Shown: piece by piece, positions 11,133 through 22,224 of the stretch
Numbering within the stretch: the first letter of the stretch is position 1
How the letters are laid out: the number at the start of each line of letters is the position of its first letter
Origin: Aradus depressus
Lineage: Eukaryota > Arthropoda > Insecta > Hemiptera > Aradidae
DNA: 64,000 nucleotides
Assembly: GCA_963662175.1 (NCBI GenBank)
Contig: OY759219.1
Span: 32,282,908-32,346,907, forward strand
Reading direction: 5' to 3'
Notes under the pieces: generated by a model
The model's input: the letters and a program-made list of their open reading frames with translations, nothing else
Told to the model about the DNA's origin: nothing
The model's database searches: none
Translations under genes and position numbers: made by a program

Positions 11133-11325
11133 CACCAGGAGCTTCAATTTCAAAAAATGTTAGGACGAAGCACCAGGAGCTCGAATTTCAAAAAAATTTA
11201 GGACGGGGCACCAGGAGCTCTAATTTAAAAAAATTTTAGGACGGAGCACCAGGAGCTCCAATTTCAAAAAAAATTAGGACGGAGCACCAGGAGCTCAAAT
11301 TCCAAACAATTCCCCAATATATTTC
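11133..11325 (+). repeat. Minisatellite, 38-bp unit, five copies
   Basis: CACCAGGAGCT recurs at 11133, 11171, 11209, 11247 and 11285, each followed by AATTTCAAAAAA and TTAGGACG. The spacing is exactly 38 bp. The unit is not a multiple of three and no coding frame persists. Confidence 0.9.
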
Positions 11326-12221
11326 TTATTATATATTTAACTAATGTAGTTGTTTGTTTTGTTGACAGATTGAGATCTAAGGAGGAATCGTAAGGACCAG
11401 TTGGTGGTAGTCAGTGAGCTCTGGTTTAGATGCTCACATTACGACTCGTGTCGACCCACTTTCTGAAACAGCCCTAAGTTCGCTTTGAAGGGACTTTTCA
11501 ACCATGTGTCGAGATCGGGATATGAACCCTTGAGAAGACATCATATATATATATATCATTGTTATCATCTTTATATCTCTATTTTACAAAGAAAAAAAAA
11601 AAAAAATACAAAAAATATTTTATCGTGTGTGAGTGTCATTGTTTCATCATTAATTTTTGGGATTTGTCTACTCTCAAGAGGCAAAAAAAAAATTCAATTG
11701 ATCATCTGAATAAATAAATCATCAATAATCATAAAAAGTGTTTTTGTTTTTTTTAAACGATATAAGAACTGTTTTAGATATAACAATTTTTAAACGACTT
11801 CTCTTTAAGACTTCTTAAAACCTTAAAAAGAGGGGGCCTGACTGCTGACTCCTGAAGAAAGTCCATCAGACATATGCATGAAGATAAGGACTAAGAAAAT
11901 AAAGAGATACAGTATTTTGCCAACATTTAAGTCTCAGCCAATCTGTGGAACATAGCTAAGGAGTGTATTGTAAGTTTATTTCAATTTATTATCTATTTTG
12001 CACTTGAAAATAAATGTATTTTAGTAGTTTTATTCGGTAAATGTAATTTATTTTTGTTTTTTCAGTCTTTTCTTTCTGAAGATAATTGGGATATGTAATG
12101 CTATTTCTACTTCCTTTTATTTATTTATTTATTTTTAATTTGATATATTTAAAAAAATAGTTGCATGTTTGCATTTGACTACATTTTATTTTCATTACTG
12201 TATTTTATTTATTTTTCGTTA

Positions 12222-12560
12222 AGGGATCCAAATTACTTTTAATTTCATTTATTACATAATTTACTCTTAATTTTAATTTTTTTATTAAAGGGATCCGAAT
12301 TACTTTTCATTTTATTTATTACATAATTCACTCTTAATTTAAATTTTTTATTTATGGGATCCGAATTACTTTTTCATTTATTTATTACATAATTCACTCT
12401 TAATTTTAATTTTTTTATTAAAGGGATCCGAATTACTTTTCTTTTTATTTATTATATAATTTACTCTTCATTTTAATTTTTTTATTTAAGGGATCTGAAT
12501 TAGGTACTTTTCCTTTTATTTATTACATAATTTACTCCTAATTTTAATTTTTTTTACTGG
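12222..12560 (+). repeat. AT-rich minisatellite, about 67-bp unit with GGGATCC
   Basis: GGGATC(C/T) followed by AATTACTTTT recurs at about 12222, 12290, 12357, 12424 and 12490, with TTTATTTATTACATAATT and ACTCTTAATTTTAATTTTTT in each unit. Similar words return at 13060-13110. Confidence 0.85.
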
Positions 12561-12959
12561 CCTTATGTACAAAGCATATTAGGCATGCCTCTTTAACGGT
12601 GTTACTTTGTTATTTACACAGCATCCATGGTCCAGGGAAGGAGTTTTCTCTGAAATTTTATTATTTTATTGCGATCATTAATTGTATATTAATAATATTA
12701 ATTGAATATTTGTATCGAAAATTAATTGATTATCATCAGATAGAGAGCGGTATATCGAGGTTTGAGAAGACGGGAATGAAGCTCGAACTTGTTAATTAAG
12801 TCCGTTATTTCTAACATTAGCGAAAAAATGTTTACAATGATTTTGTAACATTTTTCACGAAGGACCAATAGGAACTTAGAAAATATATGAATTAATTAGG
12901 CATATTCAAAAAATGGAATATAGTTGAAATATGTTCAATCATTTTTCCCGTGATGATGG

Positions 12960-13060
12960 AACAAGAACACTTTTTTTTTCGGAATTCGAACCCGCAACTT
13001 TGGTGAGACCAGGCGACCAAAGCCCTACTATGCTCTAATACGCACGGCCACCTTGATCCT
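12960..13060 (-). repeat. Second tRNA-derived SINE family, head fragment
   Basis: The minus strand reads GGTGGCCGTGCGTATTAGAG (A-box-like), GGCTTTGGTCGCCTGGTC and a B-box GCGGGTTCGAATTCC. The same head, split by a hAT element, is at 18250-18865. It differs from the main SINE family. Confidence 0.65.
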
Positions 13061-13133
13061 TTCATTTTAATTCTTACATAAATTACTCTTAATTTTATTA
13101 TTTTTTTATTAAAACGACTGATTGTACATAGGT

Positions 13134-13440
13134 TCATATGTCGTCTCCAAAAAGAGCTTTCTTCCACATTTTTTTGTCCTCCCATTGACCGTCCCTCAGG
13201 CCTCGCGCTCCCATTCCTGCATTAACGTCTTCGATCCATTTTTTTTTTTTCGGTCTGCATTTTTTCTTTCTTTCTTGTGGGGTGAAATCAAGTAAACGTC
13301 TTGGCCATCTTTCTGTTCCCATTCTCATTACATGACCGAACCAACCAAGCTGTTTTGTTTCTATGGAATAGATCATGATCGTTAGATCTTGCTTAACCTT
13401 TCTCCTTATGTCTGTGTTCGGGATATATTCTAACTCTTAA
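13134..13440 (-). pseudogene. LINE (endonuclease-RT type) ORF C-terminal fragment
   Basis: The minus strand encodes LEYIPNTDIRRKVKQDL, then IYSIETKQLGWFGHVMRMGT, ERWPRRLLDFTPQERKKKCR, PKKKKWIEDVNAGM and GLRDGQWEDKKMWKKALFGD. The pattern L(R/G)WFGHVMRM ... GRPKK.W.. V ... RGL..G.WEDR..W is the standard C-terminal tail of many LINE endonuclease/reverse transcriptase polyproteins. It lies inside AT-rich minisatellite sequence and is a 5'-truncated relic. Confidence 0.8.
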
Positions 13441-13605
13441 TTTTATTTGTCACATAATTTACTCTTCATTTTAATTATTACATAAATTACTTTTAATTTT
13501 ATTTGTCACATAATTTACTCTTCATTTTAATTATTACATAAATTACTTTTAATTGTATTTGTCACATAATTTACTCTTCATTTTAATTGTTACATCATTA
13601 TTTTT
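13435..13605 (+). repeat. AT-rich tandem repeat, about 57-bp unit
   Basis: TTTGTCACATAATTTACTCT followed by TCATTTTAATTATTACATAA recurs three times at about 57-bp spacing. It is related in words to the 12222-12560 array. Confidence 0.85.
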
Positions 13606-14156
13606 TAATATTTGTTTTTTTTTTAGTTTGAGCTACTCATATTTTAACACTCAATGAAATATTTAAGCATGTATTGTATAGTTATGCATTTTTTTAAGAG
13701 ACATATAAATGTCCGATTTTAAATTCAATTGATACGAAATAAGATTTTTTTATGATATTAACACTTAAATTGGAAAAATAGGGGTACAAATCAAAATTGA
13801 AATATGAAAATTGGGGTCTTATTCGTTATTGGAGTCTCTCTGATTTTCACGATGATGTTTGTGTGTTGTGTGTATTTGATTCGAACTTTGTGAGCTCTCT
13901 AATTGCTGCGATAAACTTTGAATGCATTTTGAGATGATTAGGTCAATTGATGACCTCCTATCCTTACTTATGATAAGATTTTGGCCGAAATCGGACGACA
14001 ATTAAGACTACTTACAATATGCCGCTTATATTTATGATCTCAGTAATAATGTAAATGAAATTTGTAGAGAAAACTGACAGACACATTTTATATTCAATAC
14101 GATTTATCGAAGGCCGTTCGGTTTGCGAGATGCCGAAAATAGATTTTTACTTTCTA

Positions 14157-14770
14157 TATACGAAGTATAGGGGAAGTTATATAATCGGTCAACAATATGT
14201 AGAGAGAGGGCGCCGGTAGCTCAGTGGTATGCGTACTTGTCTTCTGAGTTCAAGAAAGTGGGTTCGAAACCCGACCGAGGCCCTTAGTTTATTTTATCTG
14301 GGAGGTAAAGCGGATGGGACGTTAAGCGATGGTCCCGAGCCTGTACGATGTCAGGTACTCTTAAAAGACCCCTGCCCTAGGTGAATAAAAATTTAGGGTA
14401 GGCAAAATTTAGGACTCCCTCAGCATAGATGGGCTCATGTCCACCAGAGTGACGAAAGAGCGCTCTGGTAGTAGGCGATATGACCTCGTAGTTAAAGCCC
14501 GGGCATGAGTCATGAAACCTAACCTATAATCGGTCAGAATTCAATGTAGTGTTTTCACCGGAATTTCTTTGCATGAGACCAGAGAAAGGGGGATCAACTC
14601 AAAAACTCTAATAATTTATCGACACAAGATTTAGTATGGTTCAGAAGCCACTACGTAGGTCAAATATTGAGTTTTAGTCCAATCAATCGATTGGTTTTGG
14701 AGGGAGAGCTTAAACTTTATTGATTAATTCGTGTTGAGGAAGTACACAGTCGGCGATTCACTGACGAATG
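14157..14770 (-). repeat. R2-type repeat inserted in Q, itself split by a SINE
   Basis: It starts TACGAAGTATAGGGGAAGTT and ends GGCGATTCACTGACGAATG. The SINE at 14192-14524 interrupts it after TATAATCGGTCA, which is repeated on the far side (14180-14191 and 14525-14536). Confidence 0.8.
14192..14524 (+). mobile_element. tRNA-derived SINE, near full length
   Basis: The head GGCGCCGGTAGCTCAGTGGT (A-box) and GGGTTCGAAACCCGACCG (B-box) form a tRNA-like promoter, followed by the standard body and ATGAAACCTAACC. The duplicated TATAATCGGTCA on both sides is the target-site duplication. About 16 extra bases separate the left duplication from the usual SINE start. Confidence 0.88.
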
Positions 14771-15654
14771 TTTTTTTAGATGTTTGCTTCATTCACGCAA
14801 AACGGTTAGTAGTATCGAAAAATTGTTTCTTTAAAAAAATGTTCTTCATGAAAATTTCAAACTTATTGTGTCCTTAGATTTGAGATAAGACCATTGAGAA
14901 TAGAGCCGTTGAGTCGCAAAGAATGTACAGTAGGGTGTTAGTCCAATGTAACGTTTAACTATTTCTATGTAGTGAGTAAATTTAATTTGGGTATTGTGCT
15001 CATGAGGTATGTCAGTATATTATCAATTTTCAATACATTGATCACTGGTCTAATGAGAAAGTGGTCGACATATTTGGAACAGACTTAAGAACGGCCTCCA
15101 TTTCTCCCTTCTCTTCCCACCTATCGAGAACTGACCTCCCTCAAAGACATGTTTTACATCTTGTCTTGAAAGCAATCAGTTTGCATCAAACCATCGTCAC
15201 ATAGGATTTGTCGGAATTTCACATAGGTTTCATTATTAAGACAATACCTATACAAAATGGACGACAATTACACAAGATTATTACCAACCCTTGGTACAAT
15301 TGTCAATGTTGCCATCATTCTACTTAACGAGTGCAGAAATACCGCTAAACAAAAGAGAAGAAAATGTCATATTAATTCCTTTACTAAGCTTTCCTGGGAT
15401 GATGATTATTTCATTATTTAAAATTAATATATATATATATTTCTCTATATTCATGAGCTAGCGGGGAGAAATTGCTTGAGTCAGATTTCGGTCCATATGA
15501 TATCAAACGCAAAATGTTCAATTCCGTCTTATATCGGCTAAGATTGGAGACGAATGTCACTTATAGTAATTTATTTATTTAAAAAATCTAAAGTAATGTT
15601 GTTTTTATTGGACTAGAGTGATTTTTATTAGTTATATATAAAGATTGTGTGTTA

Positions 15655-15978
15655 GAGGGCGCCCGTAGCTCAGTGGTATGCGTGCTTGACTTCTGAGCTC
15701 AAAAACGTGGGTTCGAAACCCGACCAAGGCCCTTAGTTTATTTTATCTGGGAGGTAAAATAAACTTAAGCATGCGGTCCTTCGGATGGGACGTTGAGCGA
15801 TGGTCCCGAGCCTGTACGATGTTAGGTACTCGTTAAAGACTATTTAAAATTTGGGGTAGGCAAAATTTGTATCGGGCTCATATCCACCAGAGTGACGAAG
15901 GAGCGCTCTGGTAGTGGGCGATATGACCTCGTAGTTAAAGCCCGGGCATGAATCATAAAACCTAACCCAACCTAGTGG
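15655..15978 (+). mobile_element. tRNA-derived SINE, near full length with internal deletion
   Basis: It starts GAGGGCGCCCGTAGCTCAGT and has the B-box GGGTTCGAAACCC. The body is normal except that parts between AAAGACTATTTAAAATTT and TGTATCGGGCTCATATCC are lost. The tail is CCTAACCCAACCTAG. Confidence 0.9.
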
Positions 15979-16233
15979 TATGTTTTTTCTTCATATTTTG
16001 AGTTTGTCAAGTTTTCTTTCGGACTGGCTGGGTACAATCATTAAACAGGTACATAAATTAGATACCTTTTCGAAGTTATTGTTTGAGCTTTATTATTCTT
16101 TATTATTTTAATTGTTATTTTTTTTAAAAATATTTAAGCATTTTAGTGCATTTAGCCCTATGTTTCAATGAACTTGTCGTGCCGATTAGAATTTTGTTGC
16201 ATTTTACTAAATTATAGGTTTTTTTGTAGACCG

Positions 16234-16300
16234 CATAATGATGAGGACAACCTCGAAAGCTGGCTAACTTAAATGAATTATTAAAATCTGTGAGAGGTCA
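16234..16300 (+). repeat. Solo ribozyme-core repeat end
   Basis: GCATAATGATGAGGACAACC followed by TCGAAAGCTGGCTAAC keeps the spacing [U/A]GA-U-stem-GAAA seen in the palindromic elements; GAGG-ACAA-CCTC can form the hairpin. No second arm was seen nearby. Confidence 0.45.
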
Positions 16301-17079
16301 GACAATATTAATATTTTTCAACCTGTGAAATAATCATTTTTTTACAACATCTTCTGTTTTAATCAACATCTACTAAATTATGTATTGTGATTTTGGAAAT
16401 ATACGCAATTTTGCATTATATATTTAGTACTTATTCTGAACTACTGGTTTTGTTCGTGACAATTACCGCTAACATAAACTGAAATATTTAAACAGAAATT
16501 TATGTTATAAGAGTCGGGAAATACGAATATAAAATTATTTTTATAAGATTATTGCCCAATTTTTAGTTATTAATTTATAATAAAAATAGTTTTTTGAAAA
16601 ATGATTTTGGAAAGTTATGATTATTCTCCATACTGATATTTTTAGTTAGCTCATGCCCAACGGAAAAAACAGTTAAATGATACTTTTTTGCCCAGTAGAG
16701 AACTTCAAAACCTCATGCATAACAAAATTTTTATATTTTTAGACAACTGGTTGAAAGCTGCTCAAATATGTTTTTGATTGGTGTTTGTTATCTGTTGAGT
16801 TAACTTATAGACAAAAACACTTCAACCATTCAAAAATAAACAACACATTTAATGAATAGATGTGTTTGTGCTGATATATTTCTATTCAGAATATCACAAT
16901 TTAATTCACTATTTACACAATATAATAACATTTGTCTTTAATAACATTAATTCAAAATAGTTTATCAATGTACTGATATGATTTCAAAATGACAGTTGAA
17001 AAGGGAAAGTGTCTTTCATAGGATGAAAAGGTTTAGAAATTATCTTATACAAACGAAATATGCAATCCTTGGCTTGTGA

Positions 17080-17880
17080 ATCAACGGCATTGTACTTCAC
17101 CAGCCCGACAGTAATCTACTAAGTTTTTGCTCAAAAACCAACCGACCGGGCTAAAAATCAGTAGTTGACTTACTTAGGATCTTCTGAATGCCCATACTAT
17201 ATTTAATGACTACACATTTGGTTTTATGAGTTGAACACCACTTCCTATCTGACGATTTTCCTGAAAATTATATATCATCCTTATGAGTTTTTGAATTTAA
17301 ATATAAACTTTCATGTCGATAGATTTATTAAATAGGCAATTATTAGAGTTTTTTTTATATCTCATCCCTAATCCTCTCTTTTCCTTTGGCCGATTTCGGT
17401 GAAAATTTATAGGTGACCGCCTTATGGATTTTTGAAATTAAATCTAAAATTTCATCTTAATACATTCATTAAATCGGCAGTGACTATTATAAGTTACCTG
17501 TTCCCCCCCCCCCCCCCCCCATCCTCTTCTTCCATTTGCCCGATTTGACTTAAAATCGATAGGTCGTCCTTATGGGGTTTTAAATCTAAATATAAAACTG
17601 CATGTCGATACATTCATTACATCGGCAGTTATTGGGGTTTTTGAGTTGATCCCCCTCTCCCCATGCGCCGATTCCTCGGAAAATAAATAGATGTCGTTCA
17701 TATGGAGTTTTGAATTTATATATGAAAAGTTGTGTTGATACATGCATTCTATCGGGAGTTATCCTGCTCACAGACTCACACACTGGCTTACATTTTTTTA
17801 ATTTTTGGAATCAGGTGGTCGGAAAATTGAATTTTTAATTTTTGACCTATTACATAACTTCATATTGTTGTGATATAAAA
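17080..17880 (+). repeat. R2-type repeat, full-length copy
   Basis: It starts GTGAATCAACGGCATTGTAC and ends with ACATAACTTCATATTG. Between lie three or four sub-repeats of about 120-150 bp, each with CATTCATTA(C/A)ATCGGCAGT, TTTTTGAGTTG, a pyrimidine- or C-rich run and TCCTTATGG. The C run is at 17503-17520. No ORF of interest. Confidence 0.8.
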
Positions 17881-18249
17881 AACTAAAACATAAATATATG
17901 GCTTGCAAAAACACGACTTGGAAAAGCTTTTTATTTCGTTCCTGTGTCTTTGTAATTCCGAGTTGGTATTACTGCTGACTTTCACTGTGAGCAATTCTGG
18001 GTCTAATCGAGTACGTGTCTAGTGTCCATATTTCTCTGGTCACGAGAATTATATTTTGTACCATCAGCATAAAAATTTTCGACGAAATTGCTTACATGAG
18101 TAGTTATTTCTTGAGTTTTATTACTCATAGATATGATCCTTTGGGTAATAGAAAACTTTCATCTTTGTCAATTAATAATTTATTACTATGAGAGACTTTC
18201 TTATTTCCGAGTCTTAATAAATCATCAATACTATTCTTTATTCACAATT

Positions 18250-18865
18250 TTGAAACGGAGGGGATTCGAACACGAATCCTTAGTGACACATTCAGTGCCG
18301 GATTAAGACTATTCGATGCTTTAAGCATTCTGAGCTTATGGTGCCCCCGCCTCACTATTGATATCATTAACGTCTTACTTATGTTGACAATTTCAATACT
18401 AAAGCTCGATTGAACAAAACGAAGACAAAATTAATTAAGCAAGAAAATAAATGTTTTTCAAAATTAATTTATTAAAACACTAAATTGCTCTTTCGTCCAA
18501 ACACGCCATTCGTTCATCACGTAAATGCACTTCTTCGTCAGTATCATCATAATCAGGATTTGATATTTGGTCTTCCATCCGAAGTTTACGGCAGGGTAAG
18601 AAAACAATTATGCGACCTATAAATGTTTTTATATTTAACATATTAGTTCCAATTTTAATTAAAAATGATAGCCAATTTAAGAAAAAATAAATATAAAAAT
18701 TGAGAAATAATTTTTTAAATATTTTTATTTAAATAAATATCTACTTCAAAAATAGCATTGCGAACTTGATGCCCTAAACAATTGCTTAGTTTGGTTATAG
18801 GTTAATCCGGCACTGGACACCTTGCGACCAAAGCCCTACGCTCTAGCTCCCACTGCCAAATTGAC
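18250..18865 (-). repeat. Second tRNA-derived SINE family copy, split by a hAT element
   Basis: The pieces GGGATTCGAACACGAATCCT (B-box side, to 18292) and TGCGACCAAAGCCCTACGCT (after 18823) are the two halves of the head seen at 12960-13060. The 523-bp element between them is the interruption. Confidence 0.65.
18293..18815. mobile_element. Non-autonomous hAT-type DNA transposon, 523 bp
   Basis: The ends are inverted: CAGTGCCGGATTAA at the left and TTAATCCGGCACTG at the right. The flanks are GACACATT (18285-18292) and GACACCTT (18816-18823), an 8-bp target duplication with one mismatch. CAGTGCCGG-type ends and 8-bp duplications are typical of hAT. The minus strand holds a short open stretch (DYDDTDEEVHLRDERMACLD) of unknown meaning; no transposase domain. 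Confidence 0.88.
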
Positions 18866-18933
18866 GGTTTAAAGTTTTACTTTATTGAGAATTTTGGAGT
18901 TGGGGGTTCCCCGCTCCATGCAGTGTAAGGAAT

Positions 18934-19022
18934 GAAGTATAGGGGAAGTTATGTAATCGGTCAGAAAATCGATGTTGCGTTTTCACCAGAATTCAATCCC
19001 CCCCCCCCCCCCCCCCCCCCCT
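18934..19022 (-). repeat. R2-type repeat head ending in a poly-C tract
   Basis: GAAGTATAGGGGAAGTTATG, TAATCGGTCAG and CGTTTTCACCAGAATTC are followed by about 24 C (18998-19021). The copy ends there; another copy in the opposite direction starts 60 bases later. Confidence 0.75.
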
Positions 19023-19082
19023 CCCCCCCATACAACCAATCGTTCAAAAGTTATTTTAATCTATTAATTTCTAAAAAAAGCT

Positions 19083-19790
19083 GTCGGTAAAACACCGGTA
19101 ATGTATTTCCCCAGAAAAAAAAAATCAATTAATTTTTCGCTTCTCTTCCAAAACCAGTCGACTGTTAGGGTAATATTCAATAGTTGACTTACATAGAGGC
19201 TCCTAAATCCTCATTATTAATTTTGTGTCGATAAATTCATTACATCGGCAGTTATTGGGGTTTTTGAATTGAGCCCCCAGCCGACATCGCTGAAATTTGA
19301 CAGGTTATGTCATTAGGTTTTGACTTTAAATTTGAAATGTCATGTCTATACATTTATTACATCGGTTATTGGGGTTTTTGAGTTCAGCCCCACTCTGAAC
19401 CCCCCTCTTCTTCTGCCGATTGCGCTGAAAATTAATAAGTCTTGTCCATAGGGGGTTTTGAATTCACATATGAAATTTCATGATAATTTCATTTTTGGTT
19501 ATTTTCGCGATGATGTCGCTGTAACTGTCCGCGAAAATATTGAATTTAATTTCTGTCGATAAATCACCTTAAAAAATGTTGAAAATGAAAAAAATATAAA
19601 TTGATGAGAAAGAAATTTTAAATTTTCATAGCATTTTACTTCACCAAATATATGAAATTTCATGATAATTTCATTACAACGGCAGTTTTTGAGTTCACTA
19701 CCCAAATTCCTCCCTTCCCTTCAGTTGATTGGCCATTGTTCTGGTCAAACATAAAATTTCATATCGATACAGTTTGAAAACTCCGCAAAC
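19083..19790 (+). repeat. R2-type repeat with sub-repeats
   Basis: It begins GGTAAAACACCGGTAATGTA and TTTCCCCAG, then repeated blocks with ATTCATTACATCGGCAGTTA, TTGGGGTTTTTGA. A foreign piece TTGGTTATTTTCGCGATGAT, GTCGCTGTAACTGTCCGCGA (about 19493-19640) sits inside and occurs again at 20103-20185. Confidence 0.7.
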
Positions 19791-20187
19791 GAATTTTTGA
19801 CTCTTTAGATTACTTAATAATTATCAATAAGTTATTCATCCGAACCTTGTTTTGTTCTGTTGTGCAATTCTGAAGAAATAAACGCTATTGATTGTAAAGT
19901 AAGACGACTGCTAGGACTGAAATTGACAAGTTTATATAAGATCTGGACTTCAAGTTGACTGTTTCATTTTCCTTAGTACTTCTAGTATTTTTTTTTTTTA
20001 CTTTCTTACCCCTTTAATATAAGTAATAATTGTAATCGTGCGAAAATCCGAGATCGAGTTTTAAACATTATTTCACCTTTAAAGGTCCTCTTTTACTACC
20101 TTTTGGTTATTTTCGCGATGATGTCGCTGTGACTGTCCGCGAAAATTTTGAATTTAATTTCTGTCGATAAGTCATTGTCCTTAAAAA

Positions 20188-20660
20188 CTATACGAAGTAT
20201 AGGGGCAGTTATGTAATCGGTCAGTTTTCAACAAAATTTTATGTTTTCCGACCTTCTGATTCCAAAAAAAAAAAAAAAAAAAGGCTGTATGTGTCTGGGA
20301 ACACGATAACTCCCGATAGAATAAATTTATAAACACGAAATTTTATATGTGATTCTAGAACCGTCTAAGGACAATAACTAACGATTTTCAGACAAATCAA
20401 GTTGAGGGAAGGGGGGATTAGGAGTGAGGCTTAACACAAATACTGTAATAACTATCGTTGTAATGAATGTATTGACATGAAATTTTGTCAAAAGGGCTGC
20501 ACATTTTCCGCGAAGTCTGTCGAAGGGAATGAGGGACTCGATTTAAATACCCTAATAACTCAAATATCGAGTTTAAGTCCCGAAGGATCGATTAGCTTTG
20601 GAGGGAAAGCGTAATTGATTAATTCGTGCTGTAGAAGTTCACCGATGAATTTTATATTCT
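20188..20660 (-). repeat. R2-type repeat, inverted copy
   Basis: It begins TATACGAAGTATAGGGGCAG and ends GTTCACCGATGAATTTTAT, with GAACACGATAACTCCCGATA and GAAGGATCGATTAGCTTTGG inside. Confidence 0.75.
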
Positions 20661-21172
20661 CAAACAGCATGATAATAATGAGCCTTTTTATTTTATTTTT
20701 ATTTTTTTGTTTGTCTGTATTTTATTTTTTTATTTTGTTTTGTTTTTTTATGTGTAATGTAGCTTTTTTCTAATATGTTTGCAGTACCTAATACACAACT
20801 ATAATTTTTGGCTTTTTGGTCATCGCTTTTAGTCCCTTCAACACCATCCTTGAAGGTACTTCACCTTACTAGGCTTCTCCTATGAAGTCATCTTTCTTAC
20901 TTTTACTGTTTTATTATTACTGTATTTTTTGAATGTGAATGCTTTTTTATATAGCTATAATTTCTTTATTTCTGTACAAATATTTTATCACATTTTCTAT
21001 TCAACTTTTATACTTCTAAAAATCATAACATTTGTAATATGATGCTGAATTCAGTATATTTAATCCTCAACCACGATCAGGAAAATAATTACATTAACCC
21101 TAGACCATAGGTAAAAATCACTTGTAACAATTTTTTTCCTTGTGTTTAAAATTAACCCTGGCCTAATAGATT

Positions 21173-21916
21173 ATATGCGTCGCCAAATTGCAAAAGGGAG
21201 TATGTCCTGATGATCAAATTTTTCACCAGACGCAAAAAACTGTAGTTAGATAGGTTTTAGTGTTATTCTTTTTTCCTTCGCATGCTTCCACTCAACCGGC
21301 CTGGCCGTTTTTTTCTGTCCTTTCCCTGAGAAACTGCTCATACGACTTCGAATTCTATTTCACAACTTAAAGTAAAAGCGTCAAAAAAAAACAATTAGTA
21401 AGTTTTTAAGGACTAAAAATAAGTTTAAAGCATTAAAAAAGCTTGATAAATACCTTTTCTTTTTCCAGTCAGGAGATCAACAGGTAGCCGGTCTGCGATT
21501 ATAAACACTAGGGAGGCCCCATTAAAAATACCATCATTACTCACCGATTCCTCACAGTTTAGCCAACCTAAAAATACGGTATAGCAGGAAATTTGATAGA
21601 ATAAAGGCATGAAAAATAGGAAAAAAACTCGAAAAAATGGGGACATACTACGTTTTGTTGCAGTAAAACAATGCCCCGTTTTGCCACGGTATGGCGAAAA
21701 GTGTAGTTACAACCTTTTGCAATGGGAGATGCTTAGCGTTTACTCCCCTTTGCAACAGTACATGATTTTGAATCGAAGATTTGAAAGACTTTTGCCCGAT
21801 TTTGAAGTCTAAAACCTGTCTTGTAGGACGTGTGGCAGCGAGCTTATCGAAAGGTACCAAAAAATCGATTTAATTTTTTTTGGACATACTCCCTTTTGCA
21901 ATTGGGCGACTCATAT
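21173..21916. mobile_element. DNA transposon-like element with 35-bp terminal inverted repeats
   Basis: ATATGCGTCGCCAAATTGCA continuing to AAAAGGGAGTATGTCC at 21173-21207 is inverted at 21882-21916 with only a few mismatches. Related words (CAATGGGAGATGC, CTCCCCTTTGCAAC, GGGGACATAC) recur inside. A minus-strand stretch around 21470-21580 reads GWLNCEESVSNDGIFNGASL, which I cannot place. No transposase is recognised, and the superfamily is unknown. Confidence 0.7.
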
Positions 21917-22016
21917 GTACTGACCATCTATTAGTACACAAACACGCCGGTAGATCAAACTTAGTGTGCTTACCTACTTACCTCAAGATTGGGGGAGATA
22001 CAAAAACCCTGAGCTG

Positions 22017-22150
22017 TCCTTCGGATGGGACGTTATAAGGGATGGTCCGGAGCCTGAGTGATGTCAAGTAAACGTTAAAGACCCCCTAGATAACTTCACC
22101 AGAATTTAGGGCTCCTACAGTACAGTCAGATTCAGATATCCTCGTAGTAA
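22017..22150 (+). repeat. tRNA-derived SINE, internal fragment
   Basis: CTGTCCTTCGGATGGGACGT, GGGATGGTCCGGAGCCTGAG and TAAAGACCCC are present; the rest is degenerate. Confidence 0.65.
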
Positions 22151-22224
22151 AAACCCAATTTTTTCAATGTTTAAATATTAACATATTTGTATTTTTATTA
22201 TATATATATATAAATATAATACAG

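Larger units (their letters stand above)
13820..14940 (+). repeat. Q-type repeat, split by a nested R2 and SINE
   Basis: The parts 13820-14155 and 14772-14940 match a continuous stretch at 24385-24772: shared blocks include CTTACAATATGCCGCTTATA, TTTATGATCT, then TTTAGATGTTTGCTTCATTC, GCAAAACGGTTAGTAGTATC and CGCAAAGAATGTACAGTAG. The R2-type repeat between them is a later insertion. No coding sequence was recognised in Q. Confidence 0.75.
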
